Shown here: positions 1-8,396 of the stretch, in pieces
How positions within the stretch are numbered: position 1 is the stretch's first letter
Layout of the letters: each line of letters opens with the position of its first letter
Assembly (NCBI RefSeq): GCF_018129965.1
Contig: NZ_JAFCKW010000040.1
Coordinates: forward strand, 1-38,727
DNA length: 38,727 bases
DNA from: Bradyrhizobium diazoefficiens
GTDB lineage: Bacteria > Pseudomonadota > Alphaproteobacteria > Rhizobiales > Xanthobacteraceae
Direction: 5' to 3'
Translations under genes and position numbers: made by a program
Notes under the pieces: model-generated
Database searches by the model: none
Told to the model about the DNA's origin: nothing
The model's input: only the letters and a program-made list of their open reading frames with translations

Positions 1-72
1 TCCAGCCAGCATCTTGAATCACAATCCGCCAAAAACCGGAATCCCTCCGATTCAATTTAGCCAGGAAATGCT

Positions 73-339
73 CTAGTTACGCCACCGCCGGGCGACGTCG
101 GTCAGATGCGCGAGACCGGCGGCCACAAGGAAGAGACTTGCCAACATCCAGCCGCCGCCGGCGAGGGTGGCCCGCAGCGCGAGCAGAAGACAGGCGCCCG
201 CGCACAGATTTGGCAGCAGGTCGAATGGCGCGACGCCGCGCCGGGCGCGCAACCAATAGACCAGCAAGACCACAGCCTCGATAGCGACCACGACGAGGAT
301 GAGATCGACGAGGCGTCCGCTCGCAAACAGCTCAGCCAT
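73..339 (-). CDS. small integral membrane protein, unknown function
   Basis: An 88-residue protein made largely of three hydrophobic segments (about residues 10-30, 38-57 and 62-80), ending in a basic tail (ARRWRN). I recognise no family. It lies 41 bp downstream of tspO in the same direction as ppsR-bchG-bchP-tspO, so it is probably the last gene of that transcript; a role linked to pigment or membrane biogenesis is only inferred from position. The ATG at 339 is the only in-frame ATG that gives a complete first membrane segment, but no strong ribosome binding site precedes it. The 72 bp beyond its stop, up to the window edge, hold nothing I can name. Confidence 0.6.
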   Translation of the reverse strand: MAELFASGRLVDLILVVVAIEAVVLLVYWLRARRGVAPFDLLPNLCAGACLLLALRATLAGGGWMLASLFLVAAGLAHLTDVARRWRN

Positions 340-380
340 GCCGGAAGATCACATGGACACCTGCACCAGGCAACCTTCCA

Positions 381-869
381 TCACGCGAACGGTGCATTGA
401 GGCGGACGACGGTGAGGTTGAGAAAAGCGGCGAACGACACCCACACAAGGTAGGGCATCAGATAAAGGCTCGCGGGCCTCGCGAAACGCCAGAACACGAT
501 GATCGGCAACAGGATCGAGAGCCACAGGAACACCACCTCGATCAACGCCCAATCCGGACGTTTCAGCGCGAAGAACAACGTGCTCCAGGCTACATTGAGA
601 AATCCGTTCAGGGCAAACAGCGCGATCACCCATTCCCGTTGCGCGCGGCTGCCGGCCTTGCGCCAGGCATCAACCGCCGAAGCCGTCGCCAGCGCGAAGA
701 TCAAGGTCCAGGCGGGGCCGAACAGCCAGTCCGGCGGCTGCCATGAGGGTTTCAGAAGGCTTTGATACCAGACCCCGGTGTCGGTCAGCGTACCGCCGAG
801 CACCGCGATGAAGATCGCGACCGACGCCGCGATCAGCACCGGCTTCCGGAAATTGCCGCGCGTGGCCAT
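381..869 (-). CDS. tspO: TspO/MBR family tryptophan-rich sensory protein
   Basis: 162 residues with five predicted membrane helices and the aromatic-rich loop of the TspO/peripheral benzodiazepine receptor family (PSWQPPDWLFGPAW near residues 41-54, then LNVAWS and YLVWVSFAAFLN). Length matches bacterial TspO. In Rhodobacter, TspO is an outer-membrane tetrapyrrole-responsive protein that dampens expression of photosynthesis genes; the same role is inferred here. Its ATG at 869 overlaps the bchP stop by one base (TGATG), so translation is probably coupled. An in-frame extension upstream exists but runs inside bchP and lacks family similarity, so the start at 869 is preferred. Confidence 0.93.
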   Translation of the reverse strand: MATRGNFRKPVLIAASVAIFIAVLGGTLTDTGVWYQSLLKPSWQPPDWLFGPAWTLIFALATASAVDAWRKAGSRAQREWVIALFALNGFLNVAWSTLFFALKRPDWALIEVVFLWLSILLPIIVFWRFARPASLYLMPYLVWVSFAAFLNLTVVRLNAPFA

Positions 870-2065
870 CAGGCAGATGCCAGTCCTGCCATGTGGGCGA
901 GGTTCTTGAAGAAGATGCGCACATGGGCGACCGGTTTGGCGCGAACGAGTTCCTTGTTCATATAGGCATCCCATGTCAGCTTCTGCACATCGCGGTCGCG
1001 GCAGATGCTGACGAAGCGCTCGCGGCGGCGGTCGTTGGAATACCAATACCACTGCATCACGCCGAGAATCCAGAACACGATGCCGTGGAGACGCATGAAA
1101 CGCTTTCGCGCATTGCGGAGCGCCTTGACGTTCCCAGTCTCCAGAAACTCGTCGACCGCCTCCGCCGACAGGCGTCCGCCGATCATCGCATAGTAGATCC
1201 CTTCGCCCGACGCGGGCGCAACGACACCCGCCGCATCGCCGGCAAGCAATACGCTGTGCCCATCGTCCCACCGCGGCAGCGGATGCAGCGGGATCGGAGC
1301 GCCTTCGCGGCGGATCGTCTCGGACGTTCCAAGCCCGGCGGCGTCACGCAGGCTCCTCACGGAATCCCGCAATGAGAATCCCTTGCGTGCGGAGCCGGTG
1401 CCGACGCTGACGGTGTCGCCATGCGGGAAGATCCAGCCGTAGAAATCAGGAGACACGCTGCCGCGGTAATAGACGTCGCAACGTGTGCCATCGAAGCTGG
1501 TTGCGGCCGGCGGCGCGCGAACGATCTCATGATAGGCAAACACGTAAGGAACCCGATCCGCACCGGGCAGGCATTGTCGTGCTACCGCGGACAGGGCACC
1601 GTCGGCGCCGATCAGCGCGCGAGCCCGGACGGTGCTTTCCACCATGGTCCCGTCGGCGGCTCGTCTTTCATAGTGGACGATGGTCGTTCCGGACTCGTCG
1701 CGTTCGAAAGACTTGAACAGGCCGGTCCGCCGCTTCGCACCGGCCTCCGCGGCACGTGTCCGCAACCATTCGTCGAACACGTCGCGGTCGACCATGCCGA
1801 CGAAGCCGCCGTCGATGGGCATGTCGACCTGCTGGTCCGACGGCGACACCATGCGGGCGGATTTGACGCGCGCGACCAGCAGATGATCGGGGATATCGAA
1901 GTCGCGGATCAGCCGCGGCGGAATCGCGCCGCCGCAGGGCTTGATGCGACCGGCACGGTCGAGCAACAGCACGCTCCGCCCGAGCCTGGCGAGATCGTGA
2001 GCAGCCGTCGCTCCGGACGGCCCTCCGCCGACAACCACGACGTCGAAAATCTCCGAACTGGTCAT
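869..2065 (-). CDS. bchP: geranylgeranyl reductase (bacteriochlorophyll tail reduction)
   Basis: 398 residues. The N-terminus has the FAD-binding dinucleotide fold (VVVGGGPSG, residues 10-18, then LLLDRAGR), followed by the CGGAIPP segment and a GDAAGVVAPASGEGI motif typical of ChlP/BchP flavoproteins. The enzyme reduces the geranylgeranyl tail of bacteriochlorophyll a (or geranylgeranyl-PP) to phytyl with NADPH. The start at 2065 places the fold right at the N-terminus, and the ATG overlaps the stop of the upstream pucC-like gene (ATGA). The order bchG-pucC-like-bchP is the usual one in purple bacteria. Nothing looks truncated. Confidence 0.96.
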   Translation of the reverse strand: MTSSEIFDVVVVGGGPSGATAAHDLARLGRSVLLLDRAGRIKPCGGAIPPRLIRDFDIPDHLLVARVKSARMVSPSDQQVDMPIDGGFVGMVDRDVFDEWLRTRAAEAGAKRRTGLFKSFERDESGTTIVHYERRAADGTMVESTVRARALIGADGALSAVARQCLPGADRVPYVFAYHEIVRAPPAATSFDGTRCDVYYRGSVSPDFYGWIFPHGDTVSVGTGSARKGFSLRDSVRSLRDAAGLGTSETIRREGAPIPLHPLPRWDDGHSVLLAGDAAGVVAPASGEGIYYAMIGGRLSAEAVDEFLETGNVKALRNARKRFMRLHGIVFWILGVMQWYWYSNDRRRERFVSICRDRDVQKLTWDAYMNKELVRAKPVAHVRIFFKNLAHMAGLASA

Positions 2066-3417
2066 GAGCGCGCTCCTTCTGCGATGGCTGCAATGTGAAG
2101 ATCGGAAACGCCTTGCCGCGCCGGCCGGACTGTCGGCGCGCGGTGAACCCAAACGGCCATCACGGCGGACACCACGAACAGCCCCGCCTCCGATGCGAAG
2201 ACCGCCGAATACGACAGTGCCGCCGACGTCAGGACGTAGCGCGCGACATCGCTGGCCAGCGTTCCCAAGAAGCCGCCGATCCCGAAGGCGAACGCCTGCG
2301 CCGCGCCCCACAGGCCCATGCGGACACCTTCGCGTTTCTCGCCGCCCGCTCCGACCAGCGCCATCATCGAGCCGATCGCGGCCACCGCATAGGCGCCGTT
2401 GGTGACGCCGAGCATGAACACGGTCTCACGCAGCGGCCAGGACGGTCCGACGAAAGCGGCTGCCGCCAGACACAACAGCGCGATCGCCGACGCGAGGCAT
2501 CCGCCAATGGTCCAGATCTGGAGGTTTCCGCGCGACCGCGGATAGACCGCGCCGATCAACGGCACCGACGCCATGCCGATCAACGTGCCCGCATGCTGGA
2601 CACCCGAAAGCTTGGTCGTTTCGCCGGGCGTGAAGCCGAACACGACGCCGGCGAACGGCTCGAGGATCAGATCCTGCGCGCTATAGGCCAGCATCGAGAC
2701 GAACACGAAGATCGCGAAACGCCGCGATTTCGGCTCGGTCCAGACTTCCATGAAAGCTTCGCGAAAGGACGATTGGCGCGCCGACGATCTCAAGACCGGC
2801 TGGGCGCGGGCGACGGAATGTCCCTCCACGCCCCAAACGCCGACAAGGGTGAGAACCATCGCCGCCACCGACACGGATCCCGAAACGATGACCAATCGCG
2901 CCGGCGAGAACGGATCCAGCAAATGGCCTGCCACACCCGTGGTCACGATGAAGCCCGCGATCATCATCACCCAGACGATGGTCGCCGCCGCGGCGCGGCG
3001 GTTGTCGTCGGTACGCTTGGCGAGCAGCACCAGCAACGACGTTCCGGCGGCGCCGACGCCCACGCCGATCAGGCAGAAGGCAACAACCGCGAGCGCGATG
3101 CCGAGCAACGGATGCGTCGTCATCCAGGCCGTCGCGACCGAGGCCATGAGGCCGCCGGTTGCGAGCACCGCCATGCCACCGACGATCCACGGTGTCCGCC
3201 GAGCGCCGAGATCGGAGCCGTGGCCCCATGCCGGCCGGAAGACCTGGAGCACATAGTGGATGGCAACGAGCGCGCCCGGCAGCATCGCCGGCATCGCCAG
3301 CTCGACCACCATGACCCGGTTCAGCGTCGATGTCGTCAGGACCACGATCGCACCGAGACCGGTCTGAACCAGGCCTAGCCTGACGATGCCGATCCACGAG
3401 AGCACTGAACCATTCAT
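2062..3417 (-). CDS. PucC/LhaA-family BCD transporter (orf427-like)
   Basis: 451 residues, about 12 hydrophobic segments, with the PucC/major facilitator signature region (FRPAWGHGSDLGARRTPWIVGG near residues 58-80) and a second half repeating the pattern. Related proteins (PucC, LhaA, ORF428 of Rhodobacter) assist assembly of light-harvesting complexes, perhaps by delivering bacteriochlorophyll. The copy between bchG and bchP is conserved in purple bacteria and is distinct from the puc and puh copies. The ATG at 3417 follows the bchG stop by two bases, and the stop overlaps the bchP start. Exact substrate is not known from sequence. Confidence 0.88.
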   Translation of the reverse strand: MNGSVLSWIGIVRLGLVQTGLGAIVVLTTSTLNRVMVVELAMPAMLPGALVAIHYVLQVFRPAWGHGSDLGARRTPWIVGGMAVLATGGLMASVATAWMTTHPLLGIALAVVAFCLIGVGVGAAGTSLLVLLAKRTDDNRRAAAATIVWVMMIAGFIVTTGVAGHLLDPFSPARLVIVSGSVSVAAMVLTLVGVWGVEGHSVARAQPVLRSSARQSSFREAFMEVWTEPKSRRFAIFVFVSMLAYSAQDLILEPFAGVVFGFTPGETTKLSGVQHAGTLIGMASVPLIGAVYPRSRGNLQIWTIGGCLASAIALLCLAAAAFVGPSWPLRETVFMLGVTNGAYAVAAIGSMMALVGAGGEKREGVRMGLWGAAQAFAFGIGGFLGTLASDVARYVLTSAALSYSAVFASEAGLFVVSAVMAVWVHRAPTVRPARQGVSDLHIAAIAEGARS

Positions 3418-3419
3418 GG

Positions 3420-4313
3420 TCAACTCGCTTGCATCGCGGCCAGCGCAAACGCGCTGATCAGCATACCGACGACATAACAACTGATCCCGGTCCCGTTATA
3501 CCAGGGCGCGCGCTCGCGCGGGCTCTTCAGGAAATGAACCATCAGGCCCAATTGCACGAGCACCAGCGCAGCAACTGCTGCCGCATAAAATGGCCGCTGC
3601 CAGGCCAGCAACATCGCAACGACCGCGACCTGCGGCACCGCCATCACCAGACAGGCAAAGCGCGCGGCATTGCCGACGCCGAGCAGCACCGGGAGCGAAT
3701 CGATCCCCATCCGCTTGTCGCCTTCGACCGACTTGAAGTCGTTGAGGGTCATGATGCCGTGGGCGCCGATGCTGTAAAGCAGCGCGATCAGGACGATGCG
3801 CCAGTCGGGCGCGGACGAACTCATCACGGCGGCGCCGGTGAACCAGGGCAGGCCTTCATAGCAAAGTCCACACGCGGCGTTGCCCCACCAGCCGTTCTGC
3901 TTGAGGCGAACCGGCGGCGCGCTATAGGCCCAGGCCAGCACGAGGCCGACGATTGCGGCCACAAAGCCCCAGGTTCCGAGCATGGTCGCAACCAGCAACG
4001 ACAGGGCCGTCCACACGATCGCGATGTAGAGACCCCAGTGGCCGGGAATACGCCCCGACGGGATGGGCCGCTCAGGCTCGTTGATGGCATCGACATGCCG
4101 GTCGAACCAGTCGTTCACCGCCTGGCTGGTTCCGCAAACCATGGGTCCAGCCAGCAGCACCCCGGCGATGATCATCGGCCAACGCTGCCCCGGCGAAACG
4201 CCTGACGAGACGATGCCGCATCCCAGGGCCCACATCGGCGGAAACCACGTGATCGGCTTCAGCAGTTCGAGAACGACCGATGGCGCGGGGCGACTGACAA
4301 CGGCGCTAGTCAT
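3420..4313 (-). CDS. bchG: bacteriochlorophyll a synthase (ChlG/BchG prenyltransferase)
   Basis: 297 residues with about eight to nine membrane helices of the UbiA prenyltransferase superfamily. The Asp-rich prenyl-diphosphate site is NDWFDRHVD (residues 67-75), followed by INEPERPIPSG; a second one, NDFKSVEGD, lies in the C-terminal half. It esterifies bacteriochlorophyllide a with geranylgeranyl or phytyl diphosphate in the membrane. An in-frame ATG at 4346 would add 11 polar residues; the ATG at 4313 is preferred because the family starts close to the first helix (ELLKPITWFPP). It overlaps the ppsR 3-prime end by 8 bp, which suggests coupling to the regulator gene. Confidence 0.96.
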   Translation of the reverse strand: MTSAVVSRPAPSVVLELLKPITWFPPMWALGCGIVSSGVSPGQRWPMIIAGVLLAGPMVCGTSQAVNDWFDRHVDAINEPERPIPSGRIPGHWGLYIAIVWTALSLLVATMLGTWGFVAAIVGLVLAWAYSAPPVRLKQNGWWGNAACGLCYEGLPWFTGAAVMSSSAPDWRIVLIALLYSIGAHGIMTLNDFKSVEGDKRMGIDSLPVLLGVGNAARFACLVMAVPQVAVVAMLLAWQRPFYAAAVAALVLVQLGLMVHFLKSPRERAPWYNGTGISCYVVGMLISAFALAAMQAS

Positions 4314-5733
4314 CTTCGGCCTCCCCTTCTCCGGCGTGCTCGGCAAGGCCGAAGCGCCGGAGCTTGACGTACAGGCTCTGGCGGCTGAGACCGAGCATCT
4401 CGGCTGCCGATGCGCGGTTGTCGCCGGTCAATTCCAGAGCCGCCTCGATCGAGAGCTTCTCGATCACGTCGGTCGCCTCGCGTACGAGATCGCGCAGCGG
4501 CACACGCCCGATCCGCTCGGTCAATTGGGCGACAGAACGCGGGAGCTCGCGCGCCGAGGACGGCGATGCCGAAAGACGCTTCTCGACATTGCGAATGGCG
4601 AAACCGAAACCCTGCTTGCGGTCGTCGTGAAGCAAGGATGCCGCGGAGACCTCGACGTCCGTCGTCGCGCCGTGCTCGCCGCGCAGCGAGGTCGAGAACA
4701 GCTTGATCGAACCGGTCTGGCGAAGATTGGCGAATGCCACCCCGAAGTCGACACCGGCACGGCCGAGCCAGCGATCCAGCAATTCGCCGCGCGACTGCTC
4801 CGCGCTGCCGAGTTGGGCCATTTCGGTGAAGGCGGGGTTCACCTTGACGATGCGGCCGTCATGCCCCGTGATGACCAATGCATCGGGCGCAGCGTCGAAA
4901 TACTCGAGCAGACCCGACGTCGCCTTCAGCGCGCTGGCCTGCGGCGCCGTCAGTTGCGAGGACAGGCGGACCAGAAACAAGGTCGCGTTCTCCTGCCGGA
5001 ACTGGGACGCGGCGACAACGCACTCGCGATCGCCCTTGGCGAGCCTGGCACGGACGCTGCCGTCCCGCCCGGTCGCACGAACATTGGACAGCAGCGTCTG
5101 AACCGGTTCGGCATCTGCCGCATCGAAATGTGAAGAGAGATTTGTCTTGACGACCTGCGGCGCACTCGCGTCGAGCAGCGCCAGCGCGGCAGGATTGATC
5201 TCGAGAATCGCATTGCTGGCGGCATCAACGATCATGACCGCCTCCGACGACACCTGGAACAGCAGACGATAGCGCGTCTCGGCCTGGCGCAGCCGGACGT
5301 AGTCGCGCTCCATCGACTGCTGGGCGTTGACGAGCCGCTGTTGCATCGCTGCAAGCGGCCGCAGATCGCGCCCCACCACGACAAACCGATCGTCGCGTCC
5401 GATGTTGACGGCCGAATACAGCACCGGAATGTCGGCGCCGCCGGGAGAGGGATGGTTCACCTGGCGCCAGACCGACAATTTCCGGCTCAGCGCATCCTGC
5501 AGCAGTTCCCTGACTTTCGCACTGGTTTCGGAGGTCACGATGTCGGCGAGCTTCGAGCCGAGCCAGCGGCCGTGAGCGTCCAGTTCGAGCGAGAGGTCCT
5601 CCTTGTTGAAGGCGACGTCGCGAATCACTCCCTCGCCGTCGACGACCACAGCGACGTCGCTGGCTGCCGCGATCAGGTTTGCGGCCGGCAATGCGCCGAG
5701 ATTCCCCAGCGACTCCTTCGGAGATTTGAACAC
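4306..5733 (-). CDS. ppsR: PpsR/CrtJ-family transcriptional regulator of photosynthesis genes
   Basis: 475 residues: an N-terminal domain, PAS domains (about residues 155-260 and 275-380) and a C-terminal Fis-type helix-turn-helix (NRASAAEMLGLSRQSLYVKL, residues 439-458). PpsR/CrtJ binds TGT-N12-ACA palindromes and represses bch, crt and puc genes; such palindromes occur in this window upstream of bchC, crtE/crtD and crtI. Only one cysteine is present, Cys238; the helix-turn-helix cysteine that forms the redox disulfide in Rhodobacter PpsR/CrtJ is missing (TGDNRAS there). The start is uncertain: the GTG at 5733 is the best in-frame codon, while a GGAGG lies 18 bases upstream and would better serve a CTG at about 5742. 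Confidence 0.93.
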   Translation of the reverse strand: MFKSPKESLGNLGALPAANLIAAASDVAVVVDGEGVIRDVAFNKEDLSLELDAHGRWLGSKLADIVTSETSAKVRELLQDALSRKLSVWRQVNHPSPGGADIPVLYSAVNIGRDDRFVVVGRDLRPLAAMQQRLVNAQQSMERDYVRLRQAETRYRLLFQVSSEAVMIVDAASNAILEINPAALALLDASAPQVVKTNLSSHFDAADAEPVQTLLSNVRATGRDGSVRARLAKGDRECVVAASQFRQENATLFLVRLSSQLTAPQASALKATSGLLEYFDAAPDALVITGHDGRIVKVNPAFTEMAQLGSAEQSRGELLDRWLGRAGVDFGVAFANLRQTGSIKLFSTSLRGEHGATTDVEVSAASLLHDDRKQGFGFAIRNVEKRLSASPSSARELPRSVAQLTERIGRVPLRDLVREATDVIEKLSIEAALELTGDNRASAAEMLGLSRQSLYVKLRRFGLAEHAGEGEAEDD

Positions 5734-5891
5734 CTGGACCAGGGCAAATATCCTCCAACAACCCGTGATCTCTCACCTAGCTTTTCCTCGATCCCGTTTT
5801 TTGTTGGCGGACGATTGACGCACAAGCCAAGATCGGGCCGTGCGCCGCCGCGTCGTCTCGGACAGCCGAGCCGGGAAGACGATGAAAGCAT

Positions 5892-5929
5892 ACGCGCGCC
5901 GCAGAGGCATGTTGCAATCCGGCGCGCGT
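5892..5929 (-). terminator. hairpin after pufM (puf operon 3-prime end)
   Basis: Perfect 10-bp inverted repeat, ACGCGCGCCG at 5892-5901 and CGGCGCGCGT at 5920-5929, with an 18-nt loop, starting 17 bp after the pufM stop. No T-run follows on the minus strand, so it may act as a 3-prime stabilising hairpin rather than a rho-independent terminator. It separates pufM from ppsR. Confidence 0.6.
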
Positions 5930-5946
5930 CAAGAAATTCATGTGAA

Positions 5947-6870
5947 TTATCGCGGCAGCGCCAGGCCGTGCTTGACGCCCCAGTCGAACCAATTGTCGAC
6001 CACGGTGCCGGAGAGCAGGATCCCGATGCCGCCGGTCAGCGGGCAGAGCACCGCAAACCACCAGGCCCAGCGATGGATCGATTCCGCCGTCGCGTTGAAG
6101 CCCATGGTCCAGCGCCAGAACAGCGCCGCCCGCTCGAGCGCCGTGCCGCGATCGATGATCTGCTCGATCTCGCGCTCGCCGCCATAGCGGCTGACCGCGA
6201 GGATCGTCGCGCCGTGCATGGCGAACAGCAGGGCCGAGCCATACAGGAACGCGATCGAGAGCATGTGGAACGGATTGTAGAAGAGATTGCCGTGGGTGAT
6301 CGAGAAGTTATTGGTCCAGTCCAGATGCGGGAATATCCCGAACGGAACGGCTTCGCTGAAATGCCCCATCAGCAGCGGCCGGATGAAGCCGAGCACCAGA
6401 TAGAGCCAGATCGCCGCAGCGAAGGCCCATGACACGTGGGTGCCCATGCCGAGCGCCCGCGCCCGCCGGTAGGTTCGCCCCCACCACAACAGGATCGAGG
6501 TGGTCAGGAAGAAGCCGGCCATCAGCCACCAGCCTCCCTCCTGCAGGGGCGGAAAACTGATGCCGTATTCGGGCTTCGGCGGCTCCAGCGAAAGCCAGGG
6601 CAATTGCCTGACGAACTCGATCGGGCTCCAGTTCACCGACGCCAGCATGTTGAGACCGATGATCTCGATCGCAACGACGCCGCAGGCGATGGACGCCAGT
6701 CCGAGAAATCCGAGATAGACCGGGCCGACCTGGGCGTCGCCGATCTTGCCGAGCCAATAATTGAACCGGCCCTCGCTGGTACGAACCCATATTCCCGGCT
6801 GGATCGGAATGCCGGGGTAGATGGTGCTGCGGACCTGCACCTGCGTGAAGAAGTTTTGATATTGGGCCAT
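5947..6870 (-). CDS. pufM: photosynthetic reaction centre M subunit
   Basis: 307 residues, five transmembrane helices. By alignment to Rhodobacter sphaeroides M (family numbering), the special-pair and iron ligands are present: the His of HLDWTNN, NPFH (202), AMHG (219), GERE with Glu234, and SIHRW (266); Tyr210 is in LYGS. Position M44, Asn in R. sphaeroides, is Asp here (LGKIGDAQVGP). The N-terminus (MAQYQNFFTQVQVRS) matches the family start. It is the last puf gene: no pufC for a tetrahaem cytochrome follows, so the special pair must be reduced by a soluble or membrane cytochrome. It follows pufL after 28 bp. Confidence 0.98.
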   Translation of the reverse strand: MAQYQNFFTQVQVRSTIYPGIPIQPGIWVRTSEGRFNYWLGKIGDAQVGPVYLGFLGLASIACGVVAIEIIGLNMLASVNWSPIEFVRQLPWLSLEPPKPEYGISFPPLQEGGWWLMAGFFLTTSILLWWGRTYRRARALGMGTHVSWAFAAAIWLYLVLGFIRPLLMGHFSEAVPFGIFPHLDWTNNFSITHGNLFYNPFHMLSIAFLYGSALLFAMHGATILAVSRYGGEREIEQIIDRGTALERAALFWRWTMGFNATAESIHRWAWWFAVLCPLTGGIGILLSGTVVDNWFDWGVKHGLALPR

Positions 6871-6898
6871 GGCTCAGGACTCTCTCTGATGACCGGAA

Positions 6899-7735
6899 TT
6901 AATTGGAGGACCAGATCGGAAGGTTGCGCCACCAGTTCCACCACTCCGACCAGGCATTGCCCTCCGCCCATAGCGGCCCGCTGATGACGATGCAGACCGC
7001 GCTGAAGAACACCGCCGACAGCGCGATGAAGAGCCCGACACGATGGATGCCGAGGGTGCCGACCGAATAGCCGATCAGATCACGGAACATCGTGTTCTCG
7101 TGCTCGGGCGTCTTCACCGGTTCGCCCTTGTCGGGATTGGTCGACGACAGGATGAGGCCGCCGTGCAGGGCCAGCGCCAGACACGTCGTAAAGAAGAACG
7201 TGATGGCGATCATGTGCGCGGGGTTGTAGTGGAAGTTACCGTATTGGTAGCCGGTGTTCGAAACCCAATCGAGATGGGTGATGATGCCATAGGGGAAACC
7301 GTAGCTCCACGAACCCATCAGCACCGGCCGGATCACCACAAGGGTGAAATAGGCCAGGATGGCGAAGCCGAAGGCGAACGGCACATGATAGCCGATCCCG
7401 AGCTTGCGACAGATTTCAACCTCGCGCAGTGCCCACGAAACGAAAGCGCCGAGCGCGCAGATCGTGACGATCTGCCAGATGCCGCCTTCCTGCAGCGGAG
7501 CGAAAGACAGGCCGTATTTGACGTCCGGCGGATTGACACTGATCTGCCAGAGATTCCAGGTGGGGCCGAGCGCGGTATTCCACAGGATCATCGCGATGCC
7601 GACGAAGCAAAAGAACACCGTCGTGACCCCGAAGAAGCCGACGTAAAATGGACCGACCCAGAAGTCGAACAGGTCGCCGCCGATGAGCGTTCCGCCGCGA
7701 ACGCGATATTTTTTTTCAAAGCTGAGCATTGCCAT
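6899..7735 (-). CDS. pufL: photosynthetic reaction centre L subunit
   Basis: 278 residues, five transmembrane helices, starting MAMLSFEKKYRVRGG as in the family. Ligands by R. sphaeroides numbering: the His of ITHLDW (153), FHYNPAH (173), ALHGG (190) and GIHR (230). Around the QB site the sequence is PEHENTMFRD, so Glu212 is kept but L213 is Asn instead of Asp and L210 is Glu instead of Asp; Ser223 is kept. L213 Asn pairs with an Asp at M44 in the neighbouring pufM. A GGAGG eight bases before the ATG supports the start. An intercistronic hairpin lies between pufA and this gene. Confidence 0.98.
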   Translation of the reverse strand: MAMLSFEKKYRVRGGTLIGGDLFDFWVGPFYVGFFGVTTVFFCFVGIAMILWNTALGPTWNLWQISVNPPDVKYGLSFAPLQEGGIWQIVTICALGAFVSWALREVEICRKLGIGYHVPFAFGFAILAYFTLVVIRPVLMGSWSYGFPYGIITHLDWVSNTGYQYGNFHYNPAHMIAITFFFTTCLALALHGGLILSSTNPDKGEPVKTPEHENTMFRDLIGYSVGTLGIHRVGLFIALSAVFFSAVCIVISGPLWAEGNAWSEWWNWWRNLPIWSSN

Positions 7736-7786
7736 CGTTCGTTCCTCCGCCTGCGAAAACCAGCGTAGCCATCATCTGCAAGTCGC

Positions 7787-7838
7787 TACCGGAAGCGGAC
7801 GAGACGGGCCGCTCGATCCTGCCTCGTCCGTTCCGGTA
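7787..7838 (-). other. pufA-pufL intercistronic RNA hairpin
   Basis: Long inverted repeat between pufA and pufL: 7787-7803 pairs with 7823-7838 over 16 bp with one bulged base, closing a loop of about 19 nt. In Rhodobacter an intercistronic hairpin at this place protects the pufBA transcript from 3-prime decay and sets the excess of LH1 over reaction centre. The same role is inferred here from position and stem strength. Confidence 0.75.
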
Positions 7839-7855
7839 CGCATTTTGTCATGCCA

Positions 7856-8047
7856 TCAGGACGGCATGCTTGGTGGTGTGTACGGCAGAGTGATCTCTGA
7901 CGTCTTCGCCTTGCGCGGCCCTTCCAACCAGTTGAACCGGTCGGTCGAGAGCAGGATGAAATGGATCACGATCGCCAGTCCGAACAGGAACGTGAAGAGC
8001 GCGACCAAGGCACGGCGGGGATCGAACAGAAGCCAAATTCGCCACAT
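7856..8047 (-). CDS. pufA: light-harvesting 1 (LH1) alpha polypeptide
   Basis: 63 residues: short N-terminal amphipathic part (MWRIWLLFDPRRA), one transmembrane helix (about 13-35) and a polar C-terminus. The bacteriochlorophyll-ligating His is H29 in the AxxxH motif (A25-I-V-I-H29), followed by a Trp (W40) that commonly hydrogen-bonds the pigment. Length and the WRIWLLFDPR start are typical of LH1 alpha. A GGGAGG five bases before the ATG supports the start. It lies 11 bp after pufB. Confidence 0.97.
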   Translation of the reverse strand: MWRIWLLFDPRRALVALFTFLFGLAIVIHFILLSTDRFNWLEGPRKAKTSEITLPYTPPSMPS

Positions 8048-8058
8048 GGTTGCCTCCC

Positions 8059-8277
8059 TTATGTCAGGTACGAAAGAGCGACGCTGGCGACGTGCTGGAT
8101 GCTATCCAGCGCCGACGTCTTGTAGCCGCCCGGGCCGGGCAACCAGGGACGCCACATCCAGGCGAGGATATGGGCAACCACCGCGACAGCCGTGAAGAGC
8201 AGGAAGCTCGTCATGAATATCGAATGGAATTCCTTGGCCTCGGCTTCGGATAGCCCCGATAAGGAACCGTCCTTCAT
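8059..8277 (-). CDS. pufB: light-harvesting 1 (LH1) beta polypeptide
   Basis: 72 residues with the LH1 beta pattern: SGLSEAEAKEFH near the N-terminus (H18 on the cytoplasmic side), one helix, bacteriochlorophyll ligand H36 (A32-V-V-A-H36) and WMWRPWLPGPGGY. The protein then continues about 20 residues (KTSALDSIQHVASVALSYLT) beyond where many LH1 beta chains end. An AGGAGG seven bases before the ATG is one of the strongest ribosome binding sites of the operon, fitting high expression. Confidence 0.96.
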   Translation of the reverse strand: MKDGSLSGLSEAEAKEFHSIFMTSFLLFTAVAVVAHILAWMWRPWLPGPGGYKTSALDSIQHVASVALSYLT

Positions 8278-8396
8278 TTTTTATCCTCCTAGTGATGGCC
8301 TTGCGGCCGTTTGCCGCCCGAGCGTGGGCGACAGCGATTGCCGGATCCATCGATACGGCAGTTATCCGCCCGGCCACCGGCCAGACGGAATTCCGG

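Noticed and set aside
2095..3378. Long rightward frame of 427 codons opposite the pucC-like gene
   Set aside because: Arg/Gln/His-rich composition without hydrophobic or family pattern; a typical antisense shadow in high-GC DNA. The same applies to 9374-10324, 10270-11835, 16145-17410 and 35829-37289.
5734..5946. Search for pufC, pufX or another small gene between pufM and ppsR
   Set aside because: No frame with haem motifs (CxxCH) or a membrane segment; only the hairpin at 5892-5929 is supported.
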